A stretch of DNA of 64,000 bases from Epiperipatus broadwayi (Eukaryota > Onychophora > Udeonychophora > Euonychophora > Peripatidae). The DNA is taken from assembly GCA_028023455.1 (NCBI GenBank), contig JAQFVV010006503.1, positions 662,404 through 726,403 on the forward strand. The letters are read 5' to 3'. The notes below the pieces were generated by a model. That model was not told the origin of the DNA. It did not search any database and worked only from the letters and a program-made list of their open reading frames with translations. Position 1 is the stretch's first letter. Each line of letters begins with the position of its first letter. The translations under genes and the position numbers were made by a program. Positions 9,571 to 22,099 of the stretch are shown here, one piece after another.

Positions 9571-10655
9571 TGGTAAATTTAAATTAAAAAAAATTCTAAA
9601 GACATTCACTATTTAACATTAGTTTGTGGAATTAGTTCAATATAAACATAATACTTTGTAAAATATTTATATTAATAATGTCAAGCCATTTAATTGCTCT
9701 AACATCCAATGTTTCTAAAAGTGAAATAATATATCATCCACATCTGCAGCCCTTCCAGTTTTAATCAACTAAAGGGCTTTAACCAATTCTTCAGAGTTAA
9801 CTTATGCACTGTGTAAGGTTGATTTGCAATTGTTGATTCCAGTTCTTTGGAGAGAGATTCTACTGATCCTAGAAAGGTTGGGCCTAACCTGACTTGTAGT
9901 GCATAATGAATTTTTACTAGCACCTAATTTGTGAAGAAGATTCCAATATTTGTCACTTGAATGAGTAAAACAGAGATTTTCAACAGTTCTAATCCATCTT
10001 GACTACCTGGGACTAGCAAACATCTCTATCAATGAATCTGCCACTTTTGAATCTCCAGTTTCCTCATATTCTTGAAGAAATTCTTTCACACTTTAAATTA
10101 TAATAAGAAGCATAATATTTATAAAAACCTCAATGAATGGAATTTTTAACAAATGACTTAATACAAACATTAAACTTTTGAATGGAGGAGGCAAAAGGAA
10201 GAAATATATCTATGACTTTTCCACATGAGTACTAAAATATATCAGTTTGCCTTGTTTAGGTTCCAATGAGAAATGGGATTGTAATAAATCAGAATGTTGG
10301 CTTTTGGAAAACCAAAGGACTTTCCTAATAGTGAGATATGGACTATGATTGTAACATGAACTTACAAAGGTTAATTCTAGGTTTTATGATCTGTTTCACC
10401 TGTCTGTGTGAAAAGTACCCTGACTGTTTTACTTCATGCATCCAAGTAATCAAACCAGCACCAGATTTGAAAATTAGAGCCATAATCTCAAGATGTATGT
10501 TGAGAGTGGAAGTCTCTTACTATAATCGATAGGTGGGTGGGAAAGGAGAGTTTGAATTTATTGCAAGACAGGTTTGGAGGTCTATGTAGATTAAAAATGG
10601 AAGTGCCATCAATCCTGACTCCAATAGATGAGTTGGTTTCCTCAAAATTATTAAT

Positions 10656-10838
10656 TCAGGGTTTGACAACTGATTTCACAAAGGGGGCAAGACCATATTT
10701 GGGATAGTATTTGTAGCTAATCAAATTGAGTCCAAGAATTTTGATTCTATGTCTATTGGTCACACCAATATGAGTTTCTTGAAAAACTAAAACTTCAATG
10801 CAATATCTTTCAACAAATTTTGAAATAACTTCAGCCAT
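10656..10838 (-). pseudogene. APE endonuclease fragment of the decayed LINE
   Basis: The 60-codon frame reads CIEVLVFQETHIG, NRHRIKILGLNLISYK and YPKYGLAPFVK. QETH is the catalytic-glutamate motif of APE-type LINE endonucleases, and the I-GY-LI-Y-----YG-A-FVK segment follows it in this group. It lies upstream, in element orientation, of the RT pieces, as expected. It is interrupted on both sides. Confidence 0.68.
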
Positions 10839-10844
10839 GAACTT

Positions 10845-12815
10845 TATTAGACCATCTACATTGAGTTCTCACAATTATTACTGGAATTTTTTGTATAGGG
10901 AGTGCTCAATGATTGCTGCAGTAACAATTATTATTTATACATCAATTGGTTTTTACTCCTGTAACCAAGGTATGGTTATCTCCCTTAGTACTTTCGGAGT
11001 TTCCCTCACTATTTACTGACTAGAGATTCATATTAAAATATGAAGATGTGCTGTTGTGACCAAGATTCCATGAGTTGAAGTCTGGGTCTCTAAAATACCA
11101 ATTTCTCTTCTGTATCTTACTATCAATCCAAACATTACAAACATATAAGGAATAGAAGCAAGATTCCAGGTTGCATTATAAGGAGATGAGAATAAGTGGA
11201 GTTAGATAACTGGATGCACTGGATTTCATCAAAATTCTCTGCACCAAACTTGGTCATGAGAGAAATATTAACTCCATCAGGGTGTTGACCTGAAATTGAA
11301 AAATTGAGAAAAATCCCAATTGGCTTTTGCAACGCAACGACATTTGATGGTATAATTATGATAGTTTTGAAACAACCAAATCGTTTCCTTTCATAAGAAT
11401 TATTGTACTATTTTATGAAATATATACATATATAATATTAAAATAGTTAGTCGTATTAATTTACTAACATAATTAATAAAGATTCAAATATATTTTTAAT
11501 TAATAAAATAGTAATAATATTTTATAACAAAATATATGAATCTGCATTTAGAGTACTGAAGATTTTTTATTTTTATAATTAAATGAGTGTTGAAAGACTT
11601 AAAGATTGTCATTTGCAGGATTTTTAAAAAAGAAAATTTATTAAAAATTAGGCTTATAATATTTATTATTAACTATTAACTCTTTTTATAAACACAGCTT
11701 CATTTATTATTGATTTTCTAAACCAAGATTTATATTAAAAACGACAGACTAGAGATGGATAATATAATTATTTATTAGATCATACATTTTTTTAGTAATA
11801 AAGAAAGACTATGATGAAATCAAAATTGATTTATAAAAAGTATGTTTGTGATTGTTTACCGTGTACATAACAAATGTAACATTATATAAATATATATTTA
11901 TCAGCAACATTTACCATAGTTAATTATCCACATTTCTCACAGGATTTTTTTTAGGTGTTTAGTCATTTTTGGGGATCAAGGGCAATGTTGTAACTATTCA
12001 TTTCCCATAATCTCTTCCAATAATATATTCAATTTAGAGATAAAAATAATTCTTACTCTTGACAAAGGAAGAAAAAAACATATTTATTCTTAACATAACA
12101 CAAATACCAATTAACATTTCTAAAATTATAAGAATTTTCACGAAAATCTTTGATTTAATTACTATATATCTACTAGCAATATCTCAACTAATCAATAACC
12201 CACCACATTTCTGTTCTTTAATATATATCAATGAGATAAATATCTTTTTTTCTCTCTTTCAGTCTTTTTATGTTACTCTTAAAATAATTTCTCAATACTT
12301 TGTTAAGTGATCTGAAGTTTTTGTATAGCTCTTCTGTTAAATGTCCAAGTTTCAGATCCATGACTAAAAATTGATAAAATACATGTACAAAAATCCTTCC
12401 CGGCATATTTTCTTTTAATATTAAATTATTTCTATTAAAATAACTACATTTAAGTTTAAGTCTATAATTAATATTACACTGGGGAACAAAATTTTTGTTG
12501 CATCCACAAAAATACTTGTTCTTACTTAATTCGAGTTTGCTGATCTCAAATCTGACATTAGTTTTTCTCTGTAAGCTACAGTTTTTTTGCAATTCAAGAT
12601 TTCAGGTTTTCATCTTATTGTAAAATTGTCAACATTTAGTTTAACGTAATGAAGTAGAATGTTTTTTTGGGCATCATCTTTATGAAAATATAATAATTTA
12701 TATAATGCAGTAAATACACTAATACACTAAAAGATAGGATTGCATCAGAATTTGTCTCCAATTTCGTAATAGAACACATTAAAACACTTATTTTAATCAT
12801 AAAATTTCTGCAAAA
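10845..12815. other. Unassigned stretch with one 124-codon minus frame
   Basis: There is no recognised element. A minus-strand frame at 12592-12218 encodes 124 residues with a cysteine-containing segment (KYFCGCNKNFVPQCN) and then GHLTEELYKNFRSLNKVL. I do not recognise it. At this AT content such a length is unusual by chance but not impossible, so it may be a remnant of a mobile element. The rest is AT-rich. Confidence 0.3.
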
Positions 12816-12829
12816 CATTTAAATTCTAT

Positions 12830-13640
12830 TCAAGCAAAAATTTGTTTGTAGCTCTTGTATTTGTGTACTTTTTGAGGACAATCTCATTTGATGCTCCAGC
12901 AGTAGTCTGCCATCATATTTCTGTCCCTTTGCCCCTGATAACACTCTTCCATTATCTTCAGATCTTGATGAATGCATTTTCCTGCTCATCACTAACAGCT
13001 CCAAGATTTTCAGGAAACTTATCAAGGTGATTGTTCAGGAAGTGAATCTTAATGCTCGTGTTACATCCAATGTCATGGAACAAATGTCATCCTATGAATC
13101 AGAAGTTCATAGTTTTTTGCTTTTTGTTGACAAGGAAGTTCTTTATTACTGTCACAAAAGACTGTCACACTGCTTTCTTCTCCTTATTCATCTTCCTGGA
13201 AAATTCTTCATTACATATGAGGGTTCTAATTTGAGGTCCATTGAATACACCTGCTTTTATCTTCCCAAGGAAAAACAGAAATAATATGTTGAAAGCATTC
13301 ACTTTCTCTATTCAAAGCCTGAACAAATTGCTTCATTAAGCTAAGTTTGATGTGAAGTCAGGGGAAAATGTTCCTGTCTCAATTAACTACAGGTTCATTT
13401 TACAATGCAAAGCATATCACAATCACATTTCCAGACTGGCCCATCTTGACTGCTGGATTCAATGCCCTGCAATCAAAGGCATTTATTTTGAGGATCAACC
13501 TCAGATGCTAGCCAACTATAGGTTACATAGTTAGCATGCTTCAGATCACAGGCACACACAATCCAGCATTTGAAATATCCCATGACTAGTTCACTTTCTG
13601 TCTCAGGGTCCAGCACCTTTAACTTAGCACATGAAATAAC
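12830..13640 (-). pseudogene. Frameshifted pseudogene of a repeated invertebrate protein of unknown function
   Basis: Minus-strand pieces in three frames fall in colinear order: CDLKHANYVTYSWLAS (about 13565-13515), LKQFVKALNRESECFQ (about 13340-13290), VFNGPQIRTLICNEEF (about 13245-13200), IHFLNNHLDKFPENLGAVSD (about 13030-12970), then HQDLKIMEECYQG and NMMADYCWSIK (about 12960-12880). From memory these resemble a family of uncharacterised proteins repeated in many arthropod genomes, with the signature FPENLGxVSDEQGERFHQDI and RNMMADYCW. At least three frameshifts and several stops remove function. No intron-like gaps are evident, so a retrocopy or transposon-borne gene is possible. No search was run. 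Confidence 0.6.
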
Positions 13641-13644
13641 TATA

Positions 13645-16600
13645 ATCTTAGATTAATGGTGATGCAGTAACAAGAAAGAGAATAGACCAAATAATATTTA
13701 AGCAAACATTAATATTTATTCAAATACACACATTGTAGTATAACACAATAACATTCAGATTTATATATAAAAACATATAAGTAATTACTCAGGCTATATT
13801 ATGATAGTCCTTCATTAATTAAAGTACATTTCATTTAAAATAAAGTGTCTACACACAGTGATTAAAATATATTTAGTTACTTAAAGAATCTTTGCCTAGG
13901 TTTTCATTTATGTGTATTTTCCAATGGTTTTGTTTTCTATTTGGTTTTGCTTTCTAACCGGTTGGCTTTTGGTTTTCCATTAGTGGCTTCATGCCTCTCC
14001 TTCTAGGTTTCTGTTGAATAATTATAGAGTATGCCTGAAGCTTCTACTTCAGAATTCTGACATTAGTTCCAGGTATTGATTCAGATGGGATAATTAATGG
14101 TTGAGGGCTTGAGGCATGAAGCCCTGTCAGACACTCCTATGGCTTATGTGACTTGTGCATTATGTAGACCACAGTAGTAATGCCTGGTTTGTTATGGCAT
14201 TTAAAGTTGTTCAAAACTCAGAATTTGCATTCTATATAGCTAGACTCCAAATTGAATGAATAATATGAACAATGACTGTATAGTAATAACACTAATAGCA
14301 ATCCTGACTGTATATCACAAACTCAACCAAAGAGCAATAACCAAGATGTAACTTTTATACTTTTTTCTCTTCCATTGTCTTCCATAGTTTTTAATGTTTA
14401 TCACACTTAAATCTATTTCTAATTAAGATAATACCTTTCATACATTTTTCAAAATTAATTTTACATTTCTTATTATCTTAATTCTTTTTTTATATTAATC
14501 TAATGTCTTATCATCCAGGAATCTTGCAAACTTAATTGCATTCCAAAGTCGATGACAGATATTTTCACAAAAGTTTCTTTTATAACAAACTTTATTTTAA
14601 TATTTTACATTTGTTTGTTTTAGCCATTTTATTTAACTACTTTAAAAAGGAGAGAATGAGTTTTAAAATCTTTTCTTATTTTAGATTCTCCTAACAATCT
14701 ACCCCCCCACACACACACACACTTTCTTGCTAAGAACATTTTTTATGTCTAAGAAAATGATGCAATGCTTTTATTTTCGCAAATTTGCATTTCTTAAAAA
14801 AACACTCTGAGGAGTGCCAAAGCATGAAACCATGGTCGGGGTTGGGGGGGGGGGGTTCCTGACAAATATTTTAAGTGCTGGCTCTGGCTAAACATTTATC
14901 ATAAAGCTTGTAGAGGAATTGGAAATCCTCATTGTTTATAACTTACAAGCTTAAGAGATAGATCCATGTGATCTATGACTCTTATTTTGAATATTATATT
15001 TTTCTATTTTACTATCTTCACTTTTTTTTAAAAAAAAAAGACCATTTATTTTTAAATGATAACATATGTAATGCAGAGTATATGTGTTTTAACATATATA
15101 TTCACTAGCGATACAATACATATGTCAAACTCTATTAAAAATAAAACCTTTATTTCATATTTGACCCAAGGATATTTGTCATGTAGATAAATATTCTAAA
15201 TTATGACTATATCCATAAAAACGGGTGAAAAAGTTCAAACAAATAAAGTATATTCAAATTTTCATCATAAAAGCACAAACCAATATAGGCAACAAATAAA
15301 TTACTAATATAAAAAAAAATATGATAAATAAAATAGAAATAATTATAATTAATCTTCAGTATAAACAAAATGTAACTTTATATGTATGACATGTGAATCT
15401 GATCAGAATTAGTACTTACATATATATAAAGATATGTATAATATAAGTATAAATAATTATTCACTTTATCTTTACATGTGTGTCTGCTGCAAGAGGTTTA
15501 TGTAAGCTCAGTAAGTCTACAAATAATTTCAATTTTTAGATTGGTTTCTAAACTATTACTATCAAATTATTACAATGTTGATTAAACTTCAAATATAAAT
15601 ATCTCAGATCCATAATTGGCAAAGTTTTGTGAGCTAATATATGCATACAGATTTTGTGTGCATAGCATTATAATATATACATTAATATATACAACTAATG
15701 ATCATTCAAATTTAACGAGGAAAAACTAAATGTGCACTATATATGCACTAATGATAATATATTAAGTAATCCTTTAATATCTTATCTCTTTTCTTTGTAC
15801 TTGTAATTTTAAACGTATAAAGCCAATTTTTAAAATAATAGGACTATCTTTTTTTATTTTATAAATGTCTGAACATTTATTTATTTAAACTGATAATATA
15901 GTTTTGTTTACATAGATTGAAGTTAATATTGTTCAGATTCACAGAAATATAATTTTTATACTAAATTAAATTTATTGAAATCACTGAGTTGGATAATCGC
16001 TCATTAATTAAATCAAATACAACCTGTTTGAATCTTTTGATATATCATAATAATATACACATTGAATCTAAACCCAAATATACTTTCTGGCTGCCAAAGA
16101 AAATAAAAAACCAATACAATATGTGTTAACAAATTAACTATTATATGCATACAGTAATAAAGTAAAATGTTAAAAAAATTATAATTACAAATCGTGTTCA
16201 ATATAGAAAAATAGCAAACAGCTTGTAGGCAATAATAATAAAATATTTAAATATTTTCCTCAGAAAACTAAACATTGATATTAAAATACAAATAGTACAA
16301 TTATTTGTTTTTTCTATTTCACTATAAATTTATTTATAAAACTTTAACATATGTAATGCTTAATTATATTGTGTTTATGGAATATTTAGAGGTAATATAG
16401 TTAATGTTATATATGTTTATTAACCCTAATTATTAAAATGTCACATAAAATAATATGCAAGTTCATTATAATCGATATTTAGTGGAAACATAAAAATTGA
16501 TTTTGTAAATACAAGAGGAATGAGTTTGCGTTGCAGATAAAACAGGACGTATGATGATTTTTATTTTTGACATTTGTATAGAAAGAAATAATAAAAAGAA

Positions 16601-17560
16601 GTGACATAATTTTTTATTATTGTTTTTTCACAAAAAAATTATTTATACTTTACAATCTCAGAGGAATTTTTAAAACCTTAAATGTATTTTTGTCTAGACA
16701 TTGAATTTTATAACTGGTTAACGAAAAACAACAATTTTTACAACATTTTGAATAATCTTGGGAATTGCAAAAGGTAACTTAGGTTTTTAAAGAAGTCAAC
16801 AAACAATTCAGACAAAAAATTAAATTTATTAAATTGTTAAGATGTGAAAATTATTTAATTTGATTTAAATTAAATCATCTATTAGAATACATATTTTAGT
16901 TTAGTTTGCTAATGAGTGAAATGAAAGTTATCTTTTTCAAATGATTGGGCTACTGACTTATTCTTTAATTAATATAATATAAAAGGTTATCAGATAAGAA
17001 ATATGTTGGGTTTAGAGAAGGCTGTAATAGAGATCTGAATTACTGCTCTAATATTATTACATCTGAAACAAATTTATTTAGATAATAAAATAAAGTTCAC
17101 CTATAATATAGAGTTTATATGTCATAATATACTACCAGCAGCAAGCAACCTTTTGGAAACAATTTAATGCCAAACCTGGAAAAATGGCAATACTATAATA
17201 CCAGAGATGTGTTTTATAATCGGCAATCAGCAGAAGAGAGTCCTGCTATTCCCTATCTCATAAATGGTCCACGTAACATCTGCACATAAGTTTGCATAAA
17301 ATTTGCATAGTTTTACAGTTATTAACAGAATAACTCGCCATGAATATGGGACTGTAGACTGTCCTGAAAGCGCTTGGCGGTAAATTTTTTTTGACAATTT
17401 ATTAATAGCTTCATCACCTGTGCGTAGAGCATATATATATATATTAAACTAAATCTGTATAAAATACACATAAATCCATGTATAGAACATATTAATACAT
17501 TATTTAACTTTTGCAAAAAAGTTTTTTTTCCAGAAAGATTACATTTTGCCTTAATGTAGC
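13645..17560. other. Noncoding stretch with simple repeats
   Basis: No gene is recognised. It holds a short C-run plus (CA)n at about 14701-14722, a poly-G run of about 13 at 14844-14856 and poly-A/T runs near 15028-15040. 13.9-14.3 kb is less AT-rich and may be an old repeat, with GGCTTCATGCC near 13985 and GGCATGAAGCC near 14112 as an inverted pair, but it matches nothing else I can place. Confidence 0.4.
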
Positions 17561-17566
17561 TCTTAC

Positions 17567-17830
17567 ATCACATGATCAACATTCCTTATGTTTACAAAAG
17601 CTGTTAAAACAGTAGCAAACTCTCTATGTAGTAGTGCAACCCAGTGCAAATCATAACAATCAATGGATGCTAGATAGGTTGTGCTTGTTAAAACCACATG
17701 CTAGAAACCTGTCTGAGTATGCTGGAGGAGCAGGTACTAGATAGGGATTTTATGCATAAATCTTTTAGCATTCATTGATTATCATGGCTTACACTAGGTG
17801 GCACTACTATATGTAGAATTCACACTTAGA
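17567..17830. repeat. Foldback repeat family A copy
   Basis: It starts CACATGATCAACATTCC and continues GTTAAAACAGTAGCAAACTC, TAGTAGTGCAACCCAGTGCA and ATCAATGGATGCTAG. The second half returns the reverse complements: TAGCATTCATTGATTATCA and CACTAGGTGGCACTACTATA. It directly precedes the LINE beginning about 17.84 kb. Confidence 0.72.
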
Positions 17831-18082
17831 AAAACAAGGAAGTGAAGTTGTAGGGAGTCTGATTTATAAAGAATATATTTTGGGAAACTTATAAAGGGGG
17901 TGGGATTTTAAATTGCAATATTATCAAAAAGAAAAAGAATGGATGGAATGTAAAAAATAAGCAAAAGGAATTTGATTTAGATATAAGTATAGATATGGGT
18001 TTATAAAATTAATGGTAAGAAAGTTATTTATAAATGTAATGGAGAAGAAAGAATTAAAAGAATTTATAAAAGAGTAGTTAGG

Positions 18083-18946
18083 AAAGAAGAAATAGTTAAA
18101 ATTGGGTTTTTGAATATGCAAGGTGGTGGGAGACCAGAAAAGTGGATGGAATTAAATAAAACAATTGAAAATGAAGAGCTTGAGGCACATCTAAGAGAAG
18201 AAGAACCTATATTGGAACACTTGGTGTGGCAGGGTATAAATAGAAAAGAAAAAGAAAAAAAGGGGTGGTGGTATAGGTGTTATATCAAAAAAATATTTAA
18301 ATATTGTTAAATGTCAAGAACATTTGTGGTTTGAAATAAGGTTCAGTAGACAATAATGGATGGTGGCTATAGTTTATATAGCCACTGGAAATAGTCAAAT
18401 TATAATGAAGTGGAACAATAACATATATGAATGTCTAGTTAAGGATATACAATGTTTTAAAGGAAAGGGGAAGAGAATAATGGTTATAGGGGATATGAAT
18501 GGACATATTGAAGAAATTGATGATGTAGATAATAAAAATGGACAGCTTTTGAAGAAATTTTGTCAGAAAGTGAATTTGAGTATTGGAAATTTATTAAATA
18601 TTTATGAGGGACAATACACATGCTATAGAAATAATATATTTCACACACTAAATTATGTATTGGCAGTGAAAGAAGGAATGAATGAAATATGGAAAATTAA
18701 GGCATTTGATAATGAAGAAAAAGTAAGCACTAGTGATCATAACTTCATTGTAATTGAAATGATTAGTAATGTGATGGAGAATAGAAATAAAAGTAGAAGT
18801 AATAGTGAAAGATGTGGATGGAGAGTGAATGACAAGCATAAGTTGGAAGAGTATAAAATACAAGTTGAAGAAATCATGAAAGAGTTGGTTGGGAATGAGA
18901 ATAAGGACTGGTGTAAAGAAATAAAAAAGTGGCAAATAGGGTTTTA
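18083..18946 (+). pseudogene. LINE family B: APE endonuclease domain
   Basis: KIGFLNMQGG (near 18098) is the first endonuclease motif and HLREEEP follows at the position of the ETH motif. After a one-base shift in the A-run near 18250 the frame reads GGGIGVISKKYLNIV. From about 18360 it continues with IMVIGDMNGHIEEID (catalytic D and N), GQLLKKFCQKVNL, GQYTCYRNN, HTLNYVL and TSDHNFIV (catalytic SDH). The nuclease nicks target DNA to start reverse transcription. The domain is complete in content but split between frames. Confidence 0.78.
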
Positions 18947-19029
18947 GGTGAGAATATTCAGAAGAATAAAGGCAATAAAAATGAGAATTAGTAAAAATAT
19001 AAAAGAGAGAAAAGAAGCATGCAGAGAAT

Positions 19030-20330
19030 ATAAGTGTGCTATTAAGAACAAGGAAAGTAAAAAAGATATTAATGCTAAATGGGAAAAAGTACTTAGAAAA
19101 GAAGAACTTGGCTAAAATAGATAATTATAGAAAGAGAATGAAATTGAATAGTAAATTGTTGGAGGACATTAATAAAAGTGGAAGAGATGGGAATAAAAAT
19201 TTAGGAATTACATTAAAAGGAAAAATGTAGGGGAGAGAGAGATAGTATTACTAGATGATGAGGGAATAGAGTGTAACTCTATAGAAGATTTAGAGAGAAT
19301 CTTAAATAAATATGTAATGGATATAGAAAAGACATTAGATGTGAAGGATAGAGTGATAGAAAACATGAAAGCAAATAGTAATGGGAATATTAGGTTTATA
19401 AAAAATGAACTGAATGAGGTAGAGAAGAAATTGAAAAGTGGAAAGGCATGAGGTTTAGATGGATGGGCAGCAGAGATGGTAATGAATTTAGGATACAGGG
19501 CAAAAGCAAAGTTATTATCTTGTTTTAATAAGATGGCACAGAATAAAGTTTTTCCTTAGTAGTTGGAGTAATACAAGAGTAAGATTATTATTTAAAGGAA
19601 AGGGTAAGGATCATAGAAAGTTAAATAATTATAGGCCAATAGTGATAACATCAGTTTTATATAAAGTTTTCTCATATATGGTGACTAGAAGAGTTGTAAA
19701 ATGGATGGAAGTAATGTAGTGGGGGGAATGCAAGGAGGTTTTAGATTAGATAGGCATATAGGAGATAGTTTATTTGTAATTACACAACTTATGGATATGA
19801 ATAGGAATTTAGGTAGACAAATATATCTGAGTTTTATAGATATGGAGAAGGCATATGATAGAGTAAATAGAAATAGATTATGGATAAATTTAGCAAATTT
19901 GGGAATGGATGAAGCTTTAGTGGACATTATTAAGAAATTATATGAAAATAATTATTATATATATCAATTAGGGAATATAAAATCAGTTAAAGTTAAAAAT
20001 GGGGTTGGACTAAGGCAAAGATGCCCTATGTCACCTACTTTGTTTGTGTTGTACTTGAATGAAATGGCAAGAGCAATAGAAAGATTAGGAAGAGGGATAG
20101 AGATACCATTAATCGGTGATAAGGAAGTATATATTTTATCAGGTCTTTTTTTGCAGATGATATATTTTTGTGTGCAGAAAGAAGAGAAGATATGGAAGTT
20201 ATGCTGAGGACATGTACAAGGATGGGTAAAGAGATGGGAATTAAATTTAGTGAACAAAATATAATGATGGTTAATACTTGGGAAAGAGAAGCTGTAGAAT
20301 TTTTATTGGGAGATATTAACTAAAGTGTGG
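19030..20330 (+). pseudogene. LINE family B: reverse transcriptase domain
   Basis: The linker and RT are read in pieces: a pre-RT segment with KLKSGKA, stop, GLDGWAAEMV (near 19430-19480), FKGKGKDHRKLNNYRPIVIT (near 19590-19650), GGMQGGFRLDRHIGDSLFV, LSFIDMEKAYDRVNR (motif A, near 19835-19875), GLRQRCPMSPTLFVLYLNEM (motif B, near 20005-20065) and, after a frameshift, LFFADDIFLCAER (motif C, near 20145-20185). The catalytic FADD is intact at the nucleotide level. At least two frameshifts and internal stops show the copy is dead. Confidence 0.82.
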
Positions 20331-20334
20331 TAAA

Positions 20335-21412
20335 TAGATATAGTTATTTGGGAATTATTTTAAGTAATCAGATAAATTGTTTGGATGAATGGCAGAAAAA
20401 ATTGATAAATAAAGCAAAAACAAAGAAAGGGATTGGATAAAAAAATTAACAGTGTTTTCATATAATAAATATGATGTAACTAGAATTATATGGGAGTTGC
20501 AGTATCAGGGTTAACACATGGTTATGATGCATTATGTGTTAGTAAAGAGGTATTAGATTAATTTTAAGTTCAAAGGGAAGTAGGAAGACATGCATTGGAT
20601 GCAGATCCTATGGACAGCAAGGGAGGCAGTCCAAGGAGAAATGGGATGATCAAGGTTTTATATGAGAGTTGCAAAAAGTAAAATGAAAATGTTTGATAGA
20701 TTGCAGTTTATGGATAATAAAGAAATAACCAAAATAGTATTTAATTGGGTTATGAGTAAAGGGCAGGAAACAAGATGGATGAGAAAAGTAATATGATATG
20801 TAAAAGATTTGGATAAAGAATTTATATCAGTATATTTGTACAAAAGATGGGATGATTGTGTTAGGAGGATTGCTGAGTGTTATGAAGTAAGGAATGGGAT
20901 AAAAATAGATTTATTCATAAAGAATAGGGAGTTAGAGTGATAGAGAAATAGTATGGAGATTAAAAAGAGTTTAAATATATATAGAAGTAAATAAAATATT
21001 AGGTACCAGTTAATATATGATAATAGTAAGAAAAGTAGTTTATTGTTTGAGGCTCGAATGGGATCTTTAGCAACAAGAGAATATACATGTAAATGGAAAA
21101 ATATGGGTGATTTAGACTGTAAATTGTGTAAGGAAGGAATAGAAAATATTAGGCATCTGTTAATTGAATGTAAATGCTTGAAAACAGAAAGGGTACATAT
21201 AATGAAGTTATAAAAGTATAAATATAAAAAAAGTGATTATACAGAAAGTGGATTATTGGTTTTTATGCTGGGTTTGGGAAAAGATAAGGGAGATTTAGAT
21301 ATAAAGGCTATAGAGTTGACAAAAAAATATGTTGTGGAAATTGGATGGAGCAGAATATGGAAAAACTTAGAGTGGGAAATGGAAGGTAAACTGGCTAATC
21401 GGTTTCTCTGAG
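20335..21412 (+). pseudogene. LINE family B: thumb and C-terminal CCHC region
   Basis: After RT, the frame gives RYSYLGIILSNQI and further thumb-like pieces, then LFEARMGSLATREYTC and DCKLCKEGIENIRHLLIEC (about 21115-21170). The latter is a CxxC...HxxxxC zinc-binding motif typical of LINE C-termini. The last segment ends IGWSRIWKNLEWEMEGKLAN before a stop at about 21410. Several stops interrupt it. Confidence 0.72.
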
Positions 21413-21935
21413 CATAATTGCTGAGAGATTCTTGACTTCATTTAAGGAGAAGCCACAGTACATCACATCACATCATCACATTACTGCTTTAATGTTGCTC
21501 CTCATTGCATTATATTCTCAATCAGATATTGCAATTGTTTGTAAAGTCTTTAAAATAATATTCATAAACTGGTATTGTAAAATGTAATTTTGAGTCTCTG
21601 ATTTCATAAATTGGTATCGTTCACTTGTTCAACGTGACTACTAAAAATATAATTTCACAATACTAGACTCTACAGTATCCATATTGGTTTTATCATCCTG
21701 CCACAGTAAGTTTAGAAATTTATAAACTATTCATAAATGAAATTTTCTAAGATTTTTATGTTAAGTCAATAACAGGTTCAAATATTTCTTCAATATAATT
21801 ACTTCGATAACAATTCTATATATCGCTAATTTAGTTTATATATTTTATTTAACTATAATAAAATATCTATTCCCCAATTTATAAAAATAAATTCATTTTT
21901 TTATTTTAATGCTACCAAGATATTTTTATTGGCTC

Positions 21936-22095
21936 ATAAAAGACCCAGAAAGAGACCACATGTGAGATGGATGGATGAAATAAGAAAGTGTGCAGGAGTG
22001 ATGTGGAGAAAAGAAACTAAAGATCAGAGAAGATGGATTGAACTTGGAGAGACTTTCATCCTGCAGTGGATTGATAATGGTTGATGATGATGATT
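21936..22095 (+). mobile_element. RTE-like LINE, 3'-end fragment
   Basis: The plus strand reads RPRKRPHVRWMDEIRKCAG, VMWRKETKDQRRWIELGET and FILQWIDNG, then a stop and TGATGATGATGAT. The same C-terminal end, tail included, occurs at 32.57-32.99 kb. RTE-clade LINEs end with a short 3' UTR and a simple repeat of this kind. It is 5'-truncated. Confidence 0.78.
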
Positions 22096-22099
22096 CTGA

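Larger units (their letters stand above)
7720..10840 (-). mobile_element. Decayed Jockey/CR1-like LINE, interrupted by other repeats
   Basis: On the minus strand, endonuclease, RT and C-terminal fragments appear in the right order but in several frames with many stops. They are an APE endonuclease piece (10838-10656), a pre-RT segment (about 9960-9720, reading KTGRAADVDDIL and DKYWNLLHKLGA), RT fragments (8773-8240) and a C-terminal segment (about 7930-7800). A block at about 8885-9570 is foreign. It is an inverted-repeat copy like the one at 33.85 kb, itself split by family A (8957-9310). This is an old, inactive copy. The exact clade (Jockey, CR1 or relative) is uncertain. Confidence 0.72.
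17835..21482 (+). mobile_element. APE-type LINE (family B), nearly full length, inactivated
   Basis: The plus strand reads endonuclease, RT and C-terminal CCHC in order through several frameshifts and stops. The 3' end after the last stop is about 70 bp long and finishes in CATCA-type tandem units (CATCACATCACATCATCACAT). The last 90 bp are repeated, inverted, at 54.39-54.49 kb as a 5'-truncated copy, which fixes the 3' terminus. No upstream ORF1 is seen. The clade is not certain. Single endonuclease-RT frame, CCHC tail and short 3' tandem repeat suit several Jockey/CR1/RTE relatives. Confidence 0.82.
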
